In this document: one piece after another, positions 25,342-33,040 of the stretch
How the letters are laid out: each line of letters starts with the position of its first letter
Numbering within the stretch: the stretch's first letter is position 1
Source of the DNA: Phycisphaerales bacterium
Lineage (GTDB): Bacteria; Planctomycetota; Phycisphaerae; Phycisphaerales; UBA1924
Reading direction: 5' to 3'
Length of the DNA: 64,000 bases
Assembly: GCA_029260515.1 (NCBI GenBank)
Contig: JAJDDC010000070.1
Location: forward strand, 62,001-126,000
Program-made: the position numbers and the translations under genes
Notes under the pieces: generated by a model
What the model was told of the DNA's origin: nothing
Seen by the model: the letters and a program-made list of their open reading frames with translations, nothing else
Database searches by the model: none

Positions 25342-26616
25342 TCACCCGATCGGCCGCAGATTCCGCGCCACGCTCGTCCTGTACCCCGCCACCGCCGGCG
25401 CCACCCCCGCCACCGCCGCCAGGCCGACCGCCCCAAGGCCCACGGCCAGCGCCATCCGCGGCTCGATCGCCGCCTCGATCACCAGCCCCAGCCGCGCCCA
25501 CATCACCGCCGACACGATCTCCCCCCCGACCCACGCCAGCCCGACCCCGACCACCCCGCCCAGCAGGCCCAGCAGCGCGCTCTCGGTCATCACCAGCCCG
25601 AAGATCCGTGCCCGGCTCGCGCCCAAGACCCGCAGCACGGCCACCTGCCTCCGCCGCTGCTCCATCGCGTTGTACAGCGTCAGCATGATCCCGACCGCGC
25701 TCGAGATCATCACCACCGCCGCCATGCCCAAGAGCACCTGGTCGATGTTCGACACGATCCCGAACAGCCGCTGGATCTCCTGCCGCGGCTGTGCCACCGT
25801 CAGCCCTTCCTGTGCGCGCAGCCGCGACATCACCTGGGGCAACGCCGCCGGCGCCCCCCCGTCCCGCGACGCCAAACGCGCATAGATCCCCGTGATCTTC
25901 CTGTCAGCCTCCGTCAGGTCCGCCTCGCCCGTCAGCCCGGCGGCATCGCCGAGCTCACGCACTCTGCGATCGTGCGCATGAAGAATCCACGCGCTCGTCA
26001 GATCCGTAAACAGCGCCCGGTCGTGCGGCCCCCCCGTCGCCGCCAGCACGCCGACGACCTCGTAGTCGTACTCCGCGTGCGCGTGCGCCCCCGGATCACG
26101 GGCGGCGCCGTGGAACACGTTGATCGTGTCGCCGACCCCGAGCCCCGTTTCGTTCGCGGCCTCCGCGCCGAGCACGACCTGGAACGGCCCGCCGAACAGG
26201 TCCCCATCCGCAATACGCCACGCCCGCCCCGCGTCGGGCTCGAACGCCGTGAAGAACCCACGAGTCGTCGCCATCACCGGGCGCCCGCGGAACGAATCAC
26301 CGAGCTGCGTCGGGACCGCGTACGCGAACGGGTACCGCGCCCCGAGCCGCTCGTAGTCCGCCCACGGGATGTAACTCGCCGGCGCATTGGCGTAGAAGAT
26401 CCCGTTTAACACCGACACCATCGGGCTCGAGTCGTTGCTGATCAACATGTGCATGTCGCCGCTGCCCCGCTCGAACGCACGCCTCCCCGCGTCGCGCATC
26501 GAGACCAGCGTCAGCATCAACCCCACCGAGACGCCCACCATCAACACAGTGGTCACGCTCGAGAACATCCGCCCCGTCACGCTCCGCCGCACGATCGTCC
26601 AGTCGCTGACCGCCAC
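25342..26616 (-). CDS. ABC transporter permease, MacB/FtsX type
   Basis: The 424-residue protein has the topology of MacB-type permeases: an N-terminal helix (MFSSVTTVLMVGVSVGLMLTL), a periplasmic MacB_PCD-like domain of ~220 residues, and three C-terminal helices with the FtsX signature EQRRRQVAVLRVLGASRARI. Such permeases use a cytoplasmic ATPase to drive mechanical work on lipids, lipoproteins or extracted substrates and do not form a classical channel. The GTG at 26616 is chosen because upstream codons run into an interspersed repeat. The ATPase gene ends 66 nt upstream and the DUF3299 gene follows, forming one unit. Confidence 0.86.
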   Translation of the reverse strand: MAVSDWTIVRRSVTGRMFSSVTTVLMVGVSVGLMLTLVSMRDAGRRAFERGSGDMHMLISNDSSPMVSVLNGIFYANAPASYIPWADYERLGARYPFAYAVPTQLGDSFRGRPVMATTRGFFTAFEPDAGRAWRIADGDLFGGPFQVVLGAEAANETGLGVGDTINVFHGAARDPGAHAHAEYDYEVVGVLAATGGPHDRALFTDLTSAWILHAHDRRVRELGDAAGLTGEADLTEADRKITGIYARLASRDGGAPAALPQVMSRLRAQEGLTVAQPRQEIQRLFGIVSNIDQVLLGMAAVVMISSAVGIMLTLYNAMEQRRRQVAVLRVLGASRARIFGLVMTESALLGLLGGVVGVGLAWVGGEIVSAVMWARLGLVIEAAIEPRMALAVGLGAVGLAAVAGVAPAVAGYRTSVARNLRPIG

Positions 26617-26635
26617 GCGTCCTCCGCTTCTTCCC

Positions 26636-26671
26636 CCCTCTCCCCCTGGGGGAGAGGGCCGGGGTGAGGGG
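26636..26671. repeat. Interspersed inverted repeat, copy B
   Basis: CCCTCTCCCC ... GGGGGAGAGGG hairpin followed by CCGGGGTGAGGGG and CTCCGTCC, matching copy A at 3674-3708. It lies between the ABC ATPase and permease genes, where its hairpin could adjust expression of the two genes relative to each other. Confidence 0.6.
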
Positions 26672-26681
26672 TCTCCGTCCT

Positions 26682-27377
26682 CTACCGCTTCTCCCCCACA
26701 CCCACTTCTTCCAGCACCACCCGCCGCTCGAACGCCCCCGCGACCACCGGATCGTGGCTCACGCACACCAGCGCCGCCCCCTGCTCGCGGCACGCGTCCC
26801 GGATCAGCCCGATCGCGACCGCGGAGTTTTCCGGGTCAAGACTCGCCGTCGGCTCGTCCGCCAGCACAAGCGCCGGCTTGCACGCCAACGCCCGCGCCAC
26901 CGCAACACGCTGCTGCTGGCCCACGCTCAGCTCCTCGGGCGCCGCGTCCATACGATCTATGCCCAGCGTCCCCAGTAGCCCGCGTGCGCGCGCCGCATGC
27001 TCCCCCCGCGGCATCAACGAAAACATCAACGCCACCTCGACGTTCTCGAGCGCCGTAAACCCGTGCAGCAGGTTGAAACTCTGGAAGATCATCCCGATCT
27101 CACGCCCGCGGAACGCGTCCCGCCTCGCGCCCTTGAGCGAGTGGATGTCCGTCCCCGCGACAAGCACCCTCCCCGCGTCCGGGTCCAGAACGCCCGAGAG
27201 CAGGTGCAGCAGCGTGCTCTTGCCCGAGCCAGACCGCCCGACCACGACCACCTGCTCGCCCGGCGCCACGTCCAACTCGTCGATCCGCACGACATCGCCG
27301 CCCGCCCCGGAATATCCGAACCGCAGACCGCGTACTGAAAGTGCCGGCGTGTCGCCGTCGCGTTGCTCGTCGCTCAT
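26682..27377 (-). CDS. ABC transporter ATP-binding protein, MacB/LolD type
   Basis: The 231-residue ATPase has Walker A (GRSGSGKST), Q-loop (MIFQSFNLLHGFTALENVEV), signature LSVGQQQRVAVARAL, Walker B (ALVLADEPTASLD) and the H-loop SHD. The LSVGQQQ signature and overall length place it in the MacB/LolD/FtsE branch that powers FtsX-like permeases, and the next gene encodes such a permease. The ATG at 27377 starts the folded domain; upstream in-frame codons to 27434 lie in the divergent promoter region. It is the first gene of the ATPase-permease-DUF3299 unit. Confidence 0.92.
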   Translation of the reverse strand: MSDEQRDGDTPALSVRGLRFGYSGAGGDVVRIDELDVAPGEQVVVVGRSGSGKSTLLHLLSGVLDPDAGRVLVAGTDIHSLKGARRDAFRGREIGMIFQSFNLLHGFTALENVEVALMFSLMPRGEHAARARGLLGTLGIDRMDAAPEELSVGQQQRVAVARALACKPALVLADEPTASLDPENSAVAIGLIRDACREQGAALVCVSHDPVVAGAFERRVVLEEVGVGEKR

Positions 27378-27382
27378 CGTGG

Positions 27383-27388
27383 TATTCT
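27383..27388 (+). promoter_or_regulatory. Candidate -10 box TATTCT of the membrane redox unit
   Basis: TATTCT lies 39 nt upstream of the TTG proposed as the start of the first small membrane protein, in the 50-nt divergent region shared with the ABC ATPase. No -35 element is convincing. Confidence 0.25.
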
Positions 27389-27427
27389 CGCGCCCAACCA
27401 CCGCCCGGACGACCCGGAACCAACGAC

Positions 27428-27649
27428 TTGTCACCGATCGCGCTCATTCTCCTCCTGCTGGCGGCCTATCTCGCCCTCGGCGTTCTCTTCGCCCTCCCCT
27501 TCCTCGCCCGGGGCGTCTCCGCCATCGACCCCGCCGCCAGCGGCTCGTCCCCTTTCTTCCGCGTGCTCATCCTCCCGGGCGTCGCCGCGCTCTGGCCCGT
27601 CCTCGCGTTCAAGTGGGCGCGGACCAGATCGCATGGGGGCACGCCGTGA
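27428..27649 (+). CDS. Small two-helix membrane protein (73 aa), first gene of the redox unit
   Basis: From the TTG at 27428 the product has two membrane segments, SPIALILLLLAAYLALGVLF and SPFFRVLILPGVAALWPVLA, and a basic end (FKWARTRSHGG). Its stop codon overlaps the GTG of the next small gene (GTGA). The start is uncertain: no ATG or GTG lies near the first helix in frame, and a weak GGAAC sequence precedes the TTG. Position and coupling suggest a small subunit or assembly factor of the ferric-reductase/Rieske protein downstream. I know no named family for it. Confidence 0.6.
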   Translation: MSPIALILLLLAAYLALGVLFALPFLARGVSAIDPAASGSSPFFRVLILPGVAALWPVLAFKWARTRSHGGTP

Positions 27650-27792
27650 CCCCGGCCCAGCGACGGACACACCTCGCCGCCTGGCTCGTCCTCGCCCCCG
27701 CCCTGCTCGCCGCGATCATCGCCCTCGTCCTGCTCGCCCCCGACCCCGTCGCCCCGCCAACCGGCGCGCCGGCCCAGGGGGCCACGCCGTGA
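27646..27792 (+). CDS. Very small single-helix membrane protein (48 aa)
   Basis: The GTG at 27646 overlaps the stop codon of the preceding gene (GTGA), and the stop codon of this frame overlaps the GTG of the following gene in the same way. The product has one membrane helix (AAWLVLAPALLAAIIALVLL) after a short basic N-terminus (TPAQRRTH) and an Ala/Pro/Gly tail. Double stop-start coupling is strong evidence that it is translated. It probably assembles with the larger membrane protein of the unit. Confidence 0.55.
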   Translation: MTPAQRRTHLAAWLVLAPALLAAIIALVLLAPDPVAPPTGAPAQGATP

Positions 27793-28883
27793 GCGCGGGC
27801 TACGTCACCGTCCAGTGGAACGCGCACAAGCGCCGCTACGACATGCTCCTCTGGTCGGCGATCGTGGCGTACCTCGCCGCCTTCCTCGCGATCTCGATGC
27901 TCACGCACCAACCGCCCGCCGAGATCTCCGTCCCGGTCCTGCTTATGCGCGCGCTCGGGACCGCGGCTTTCATCCTCCTCACCGTCACCATCAGCATCGG
28001 CCCTCTCGCGCGTCTCGACCGCCGCGCCGCCCCGCTCCTGTACAACCGCCGCCACCTGGGCGTGTCGCTCTTCTGCCTCGGGCTCGCGCACGCCGCCCTC
28101 GCCATCCTCTTCTACGGCGCCTTCGGCGCGTCCAACCCCATCCTCGCCCTCCTCGACCGACCCGAAGCCCTCACCTCCATCAGCGCCTTCCCCTTCGAGC
28201 TGCTCGGGCTGTGCGCCCTGCTCGTCCTCTTCCTCATGGCCGCCACCAGCCACGACTTCTGGCTCAAGAACCTCTCGCCCCGCTGGTGGAAGGCGCTGCA
28301 CATGCTCGTGTACGCCGCCTACGCCGCCCTCGTCGTGCACATCACCCTCGGCCCGCTCCAGTCCGAACGCTCGCTGCTCTACCCGATCCTCCTGTCCGCC
28401 AGCGTCGCGACCGTCGGCGCCCTGCACATCGCCGCGGGCCTCAAGTCGCTCGCCCAGGACCGCGCCATGGCGCGCGACACGCCCGCCGAGAGCGCCGCCT
28501 GGATCGACGTCTGCGCCGTGACCGACATCCCGATGGACCGCGCCCGCGCAGTCCGCCCCGAGGGCGCCGACCCCATCGCCGTCTACCGCTACTCCGACGA
28601 CGTCGGCGAGTGCGTCAGCGCCATCTCCGCCGTGTGCGCACACCAGGGCGGCCCCCTGCACGAGGGCAAGATCGTCAACGGCTGCGCCACCTGCCCCTGG
28701 CACGGCTACCAGTACCTCCCCGACAAAGGCCAGTCCCCCCCACCCTTCACCGAGAAACTCCCGACCTACCGCGTCCGCGTCCAGGGCGCCCGCGTCCAGG
28801 TCAACCCCGAACCCCTTGCCCCCGGCACACCCGTCGAGCCCGCGCGCATCAGCGCGACGACAGCGAAGGCCGCCGATGCCTGA
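27789..28883 (+). CDS. Ferric-reductase-like membrane domain fused to a Rieske [2Fe-2S] domain
   Basis: The 364-residue fusion has an N-terminal part with six membrane helices resembling the ferric reductase-like/MsrQ heme-binding domain. Histidines occur in two helix pairs (FCLGLAHAALAILF and ALHMLVYAAYAALVVH), as expected for heme ligation. A Rieske domain follows at residues ~240-345, with ligands Cys283, His285 (CAHQGG) and Cys302, His305 (CPWHGY). Electrons could pass between a heme in the membrane and a 2Fe-2S cluster. No FAD/NAD(P)-binding reductase domain is present, unlike NOX or ferric reductases. The GTG start overlaps the stop of the 48-aa gene, and the next gene overlaps its end by 8 nt. 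Confidence 0.85.
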   Translation: MSAGYVTVQWNAHKRRYDMLLWSAIVAYLAAFLAISMLTHQPPAEISVPVLLMRALGTAAFILLTVTISIGPLARLDRRAAPLLYNRRHLGVSLFCLGLAHAALAILFYGAFGASNPILALLDRPEALTSISAFPFELLGLCALLVLFLMAATSHDFWLKNLSPRWWKALHMLVYAAYAALVVHITLGPLQSERSLLYPILLSASVATVGALHIAAGLKSLAQDRAMARDTPAESAAWIDVCAVTDIPMDRARAVRPEGADPIAVYRYSDDVGECVSAISAVCAHQGGPLHEGKIVNGCATCPWHGYQYLPDKGQSPPPFTEKLPTYRVRVQGARVQVNPEPLAPGTPVEPARISATTAKAADA

Positions 28884-29643
28884 TCACGACGACTTCTACG
28901 TCGGCTACCTCGCGATGCCCAGGTCCCACCGGCGCTTCCTGCAAACCGCGCTGCCCCTGACACTATTGGCCGTGCTCCTCTCCGCCGCCGCCATCGCGCT
29001 CACGCAGCGCGACCCGGGCGCGGGCACATGGCAGACGGGCGAGGCCTCGACTTGGTCCGGCATGATTCTCATCGATCCCTATCCCACATTGCACATCAAG
29101 CACGGCGAAGACCGCAGCGACTACCTCCTCGTCCGCATGGGCAAGTTCGGCGCTCGCGAGATCGCCGAGCCATTCACGAACCAGGGTGTCGTCGTCCGCG
29201 GGCGCCTGCTCGAACGCGACGGGCGCCGCATGATCGAACTCGACGACGCGCCAGGCGCCGATGCGCCCATCCGTCCATGGCCCGTGGACGCGCCGATCCC
29301 AACGCCCCCACGCCCCGTCGCTCTCGGCATCATCAACACACGCGGCGAAATCCTCGACGCAAAGTGCTACCTCGGCGCCATGAAACCGGGTGACGGCAAA
29401 GCCCACAAGGCCTGCGCGATCCTCTGCCTCGAGGCCGGAGTTCCCCCCATGCTCGTCTCCCGCGCCGACGACGGCTCGCCCCGCTACCACATCCTCCTCG
29501 AGCGCAACGGCGACCCCATCTCCGCCAAAAGCATCGCCCTGGCAGGCGAGCCCGTCCGCGTCGAAGGTATCGCCGAGGCCCGCGGCAACCTGACCTACCT
29601 CCGGGTCATCTCGCTGAGCCGTGACGGTGACGCAGACGAGTAA
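28876..29643 (+). CDS. Membrane-anchored protein of unknown function, last gene of the redox unit
   Basis: The 255-residue protein has an N-terminal membrane helix (QTALPLTLLAVLLSAAAIAL) and a C-terminal domain facing outward. The domain contains two OB/beta-barrel-like halves (YLLVRMGKFGAREIA, VVVRGRLLERDGRRMIELD) and the conserved-looking block DAKCYLGAMKPGDGKAHKAC with a nearby AILCLEAGVPPMLV. The spaced cysteines could bind metal or heme, but no CxxCH is present. It overlaps the Rieske fusion gene by 8 nt (ATG inside the previous frame), so it almost certainly acts with it. No named family was recognised. Confidence 0.75.
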   Translation: MPDHDDFYVGYLAMPRSHRRFLQTALPLTLLAVLLSAAAIALTQRDPGAGTWQTGEASTWSGMILIDPYPTLHIKHGEDRSDYLLVRMGKFGAREIAEPFTNQGVVVRGRLLERDGRRMIELDDAPGADAPIRPWPVDAPIPTPPRPVALGIINTRGEILDAKCYLGAMKPGDGKAHKACAILCLEAGVPPMLVSRADDGSPRYHILLERNGDPISAKSIALAGEPVRVEGIAEARGNLTYLRVISLSRDGDADE

Positions 29644-29663
29644 ACGCACGCCCCCGCGCGTGG

Positions 29664-29669
29664 TACGCT
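29664..29669 (+). promoter_or_regulatory. -10 box TACGCT, leaderless start of the zinc-ribbon gene
   Basis: TACGCT is followed by exactly 6 nt before the GTG at 29676; no ribosome site. Confidence 0.4.
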
Positions 29670-29675
29670 CACCAC

Positions 29676-31181
29676 GTGCGCTGCCGCAAGTGCGATTACC
29701 AGCTCTGGAACCTCGCCTCCCGCACCTGCCCGGAGTGCGGCGACCCGTTCGCGCCCTCCGGGTACACCTTCAGAAATGGCGCCGTCGAGTTCCACTGCCC
29801 GCACTGCCGCCAGACCTACTTCGGCACCGGCGACCGGGGCCAGCTCGAACCGACCGCGTTCGCGTGTGTCGGGTGCGGGCGCGACGTGACGAATGACGAA
29901 ATGGTCCTCACCCCGGCCGATGGCGTCGTTCCCGACAGCGCGGTCGAGGACCAGCTCCCGTGGCTCCGGCGTCGCCAGGCCGGCTTCTGGAAGTCCTGGT
30001 GGCGCACGGCGCTGATGGGGGCGATCAACCCCATCAAGCTCGCACGCTCCACACCGCCCGACGCGGCCGTCGGCCCCGCCTGGCGGTTCGCATCGTTCAA
30101 CCACCTCCTCGTGTTCGTCACCGGCGGCTCCCTCTACATTCTCTTCTTCGCGCTCATGATGGGCTTCTCCCTGGCCGCGGGCGGAGGGGGTGGCGGCCTC
30201 AGCTTCGGCATGCTCCTTGCCATGATCGCAATGCTCATCGGCGTCTTCATCGCCTTCTACGTCATCGCGCTCGTCTTCCTCGCCGTCTGGATCGCGATCA
30301 CCCACCTGCTCCTCAGAATCACGGGCGGCGCGCCCCACCCCATGCGCGCCACCGCCGTCTCCATCCTCTACACCTCCGGCGCCTACCTCACGAACCTCAT
30401 CCCGTGCGTCAACAACATCAGCTGGCTCTGGTGGCCCGTCACCGCCGGCATCACCCTGAGTCGCATCCAGGGCGTCGCGATGTGGCGCGGCATCACCGCG
30501 GCGCTCGTCACGCCCGTCCTCACGATCGCGACCTTCATCGCCCTGTATGTCTGGTTCATGATGTGGGCCTTGACGATCCAGAGCACGGCCATGTCCGCCG
30601 TGGTCAGGACAGCCGACACGCGGGTCGCGCTCGGGCGTGTGCACGCCGCGCTCTCGGCCGAGGCCCTCGGCGTCGACGCCCCCCCCGTCCACGCCCTGAG
30701 CCTCCTCGCCTCGGACTGGATGGACGCCTCGGCCGTCGTCCATCCCGCCACCCTCACCTCGACGCACGACATCCCCGCCGGCGACTCCGACCTCGCCGAC
30801 TTCCTCGCGCTCTCTCAAAGCGAGCAGGCCGAGCTTGCCGCCGCCGCCGCCGGGGACCTCCCCGACGACGTCATCGCCCACCGGCTCGGCGACCTCGTCC
30901 TCACGTACCACGGCATCGACCTGCGGAGCGATCAGAAACTCTGGACCGCGATCATCTCGCCCGACCCGGACGCCAACCCGGGCTCCGAAGGCATCGATGG
31001 TGTCATCACCGTCCTCTCGGCCTCGGGCCAGACCGAGACCATCGACGTCGGGGACTTCCCCGAGCGTCTCGCCGAGCAGAACGAACGCCGCGCCAAGAGC
31101 GGGCTCGCCCCCCTCCCACACCCGTACGACGTCCGCCACGCCCTGCCCGCCGCCGCCCGGTCGATCGCGCCGCCCCCGTAA
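29676..31181 (+). CDS. Zinc-ribbon, multi-pass membrane protein
   Basis: The 501-residue protein begins with a double zinc ribbon (CRKCDYQLWNLASRTCPECG, then CPHC and CVGCG pairs), followed by four to five membrane helices between residues ~145 and 310 (for example LYILFFALMMGFSLAAG, MLLAMIAMLIGVFIAFYVIA). The helix pattern resembles Yip1/DUF-type channels or flippases, but I assign no function. The C-terminal ~190 residues are soluble and acidic. Multiple CxxC pairs at the extreme N-terminus are typical of planctomycete membrane proteins. The GTG at 29676 places the first CxxC at residue 3. Confidence 0.75.
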   Translation: MRCRKCDYQLWNLASRTCPECGDPFAPSGYTFRNGAVEFHCPHCRQTYFGTGDRGQLEPTAFACVGCGRDVTNDEMVLTPADGVVPDSAVEDQLPWLRRRQAGFWKSWWRTALMGAINPIKLARSTPPDAAVGPAWRFASFNHLLVFVTGGSLYILFFALMMGFSLAAGGGGGGLSFGMLLAMIAMLIGVFIAFYVIALVFLAVWIAITHLLLRITGGAPHPMRATAVSILYTSGAYLTNLIPCVNNISWLWWPVTAGITLSRIQGVAMWRGITAALVTPVLTIATFIALYVWFMMWALTIQSTAMSAVVRTADTRVALGRVHAALSAEALGVDAPPVHALSLLASDWMDASAVVHPATLTSTHDIPAGDSDLADFLALSQSEQAELAAAAAGDLPDDVIAHRLGDLVLTYHGIDLRSDQKLWTAIISPDPDANPGSEGIDGVITVLSASGQTETIDVGDFPERLAEQNERRAKSGLAPLPHPYDVRHALPAAARSIAPPP

Positions 31182-31195
31182 CCAACCGCGACGGC

Positions 31196-31201
31196 TACGC
31201 T
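31196..31201 (+). promoter_or_regulatory. -10 box TACGCT before the FHA-PP2C gene
   Basis: TACGCT ends 9 nt before the ATG at 31211 with no ribosome site between; near-leaderless. Confidence 0.3.
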
Positions 31202-31210
31202 CCAACGCGC

Positions 31211-32857
31211 ATGAGCGAGCCCCAACCTATCCCGCCTCTCGGGCTCCGCCTCGACCCGCTCTCGGGCCCGCCGGCCGAACCCGTCGCACTCGACGAGCAG
31301 CGCAGCGTCACCATCGGACGATCCGCCCGCGCCGACGTCGTGCTCGACGACCCGAGCGTCTCGCGGATGCACGCGCGCCTGGCACGTGTCGCAGGCTCGT
31401 GGGTGCTCGTTGACCTCGCCTCGCGCCACGGCACATACGTCAACGCCGCCCGACTCGAGCCCGACGCGCCCACGCCACTCGACGACGGCGACCTCGTCCG
31501 CGTCGGGCCCTGGACCTTCCGCGTGCGCACAGGCGACGCCACACCCGCGAGCGTCACTACCATCGACGACGACCGCGCCCTGACCGCGTCGCGCATCCGG
31601 GCCGTCCCCGACGCCGAGCTGGGCGGGATCGCCCAGCAGCGCCTGGACCTGCTCATCGACTGCGCCGCCTCGATCAGCGCCGCCTCGAGCATCGAGGGCC
31701 TGGCCGAAGTCGTGCTCGACGCCTGCCGCGCCGGCGCCGGCTACGCCAGGGCCGCGCTCGTCCGCCCGCTCAGTTCTGGCGGCGACGTCGAGGTCCTCGC
31801 CTCGCGCGCGCCGGCGGCCTCGTCCGGCGAGCCCCTCAAGCTCAGCCGCTCGCTCATCGAGGGCGCCTCGCAAGGGCGCGTCGTCCGCCTCGAGGGCGAC
31901 GTCGGGACCGCCAGCGACTCGCACTCCATCCTCGCCCTGGGCATCCACTCGGCCACGTGCCTGCCCGTCACCCTCGGCTCGTCGGTCGAGGCCTGCCTCT
32001 ACCTCGACGCCCGAGACGCCGAACGCCGCGTCTCGTCGGACGCCACCGCGTTCTGCCTCGCCCTGGCCCGCCTGGCGGGGCTCGCCATCGCCAACATCAA
32101 ACGCGTCGAGACCGAACGCAAGCGCGCGATCATGGAGAGCGACCTCCGCGCCGCCCGCGAGGCCCAGCGACTCATGCTCCCGCCCGCGTCCGCGACCATC
32201 GGCTCGGTCCGATACGCGATGAACACCAGCCCCGGGCGCATCGTCGCGGGCGACCTCTTCGGCGTCACACCCACCACCGACGGACGCGTCGCCGTCTTCC
32301 TGGGCGATGTCTCGGGCAAGGGCGCCGGCGCCGCCATGCTCATGGCGATGGTCCAGACACACCTGGACCTCGTCCTCCAACGCGCGGGCGACCCCGCCGC
32401 CGCCATCACCGACGTCAACAGAGCGCTCGCCCCCAGGCTCTCGGGCGGCCAGTTCGTCTCGCTCTGGCTTGGCGTTTTCGACCCGAGCGCCCGCGCAGTC
32501 GCGTTTGTGGACGCCGGGCACGGGCACTGCCTCCGCCGACCGGCCAACGCACCGCCCGAGCGGATCGAATCACCCGGCGGCTTGCCGCTGGGCGTCCTCG
32601 AAGAGGCCGAGTACACCGCCGCCCGCCTCGAACTCGCGCCCGGCGACCGCGTCATCCTTTTCTCCGACGGCGCCGTCGAGCAGCCCAACCCCGCCGGCGA
32701 GTTCTTCGCCCTTTCCCGCGTGCTCGAGACCATCGCCGACTCGTCCTCGACGCAGGAAGATGTCTCCCGCCTCGTCGAGGCTGTCAGGGCCCACGCCGGG
32801 TCCGCCGCCCTGGCCGACGATCTGACCGTCGCCTCCATCGGCCTTGATCCCGGCTGA
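31211..32857 (+). CDS. FHA-GAF-PP2C (SpoIIE/RsbU-type) protein phosphatase
   Basis: The 548-residue cytoplasmic protein has an N-terminal FHA domain (VTIGRSARADVVLDDPSVSR, then SRHGTYVNAARL), which binds phosphothreonine peptides. A GAF-like domain follows at residues ~150-300, then a short coiled linker (RKRAIMESDLRAAREAQRLM). The C-terminal PP2C domain has metal sites in IVAGDLFGV, LGDVSGKGAGAAMLM and SDGAVEQPNP. Such RsbU-like enzymes dephosphorylate anti-anti-sigma factors or other Ser/Thr phosphoproteins in partner-switching pathways; the FHA domain links it to Hanks kinases such as the one at 12097-14778. No anti-anti-sigma gene lies nearby. Confidence 0.9.
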   Translation: MSEPQPIPPLGLRLDPLSGPPAEPVALDEQRSVTIGRSARADVVLDDPSVSRMHARLARVAGSWVLVDLASRHGTYVNAARLEPDAPTPLDDGDLVRVGPWTFRVRTGDATPASVTTIDDDRALTASRIRAVPDAELGGIAQQRLDLLIDCAASISAASSIEGLAEVVLDACRAGAGYARAALVRPLSSGGDVEVLASRAPAASSGEPLKLSRSLIEGASQGRVVRLEGDVGTASDSHSILALGIHSATCLPVTLGSSVEACLYLDARDAERRVSSDATAFCLALARLAGLAIANIKRVETERKRAIMESDLRAAREAQRLMLPPASATIGSVRYAMNTSPGRIVAGDLFGVTPTTDGRVAVFLGDVSGKGAGAAMLMAMVQTHLDLVLQRAGDPAAAITDVNRALAPRLSGGQFVSLWLGVFDPSARAVAFVDAGHGHCLRRPANAPPERIESPGGLPLGVLEEAEYTAARLELAPGDRVILFSDGAVEQPNPAGEFFALSRVLETIADSSSTQEDVSRLVEAVRAHAGSAALADDLTVASIGLDPG

Positions 32858-33040
32858 GCCTGCCCGATCATATGCCTAACTTATCCGTGCCAGGCGGGTG
32901 ATTAGGGCGTGATTCGGCGAACCGCGGGCCCGGGGCGTCCGAATCGGCCCTGTCGCCGCGGCACGGGGGGTTCCCCTCTCATTCGCCCGCGCAGGGTCGT
33001 CCTTGGTCTCGAAACCCCGAACTGTGGAGCACGCGCGCCC

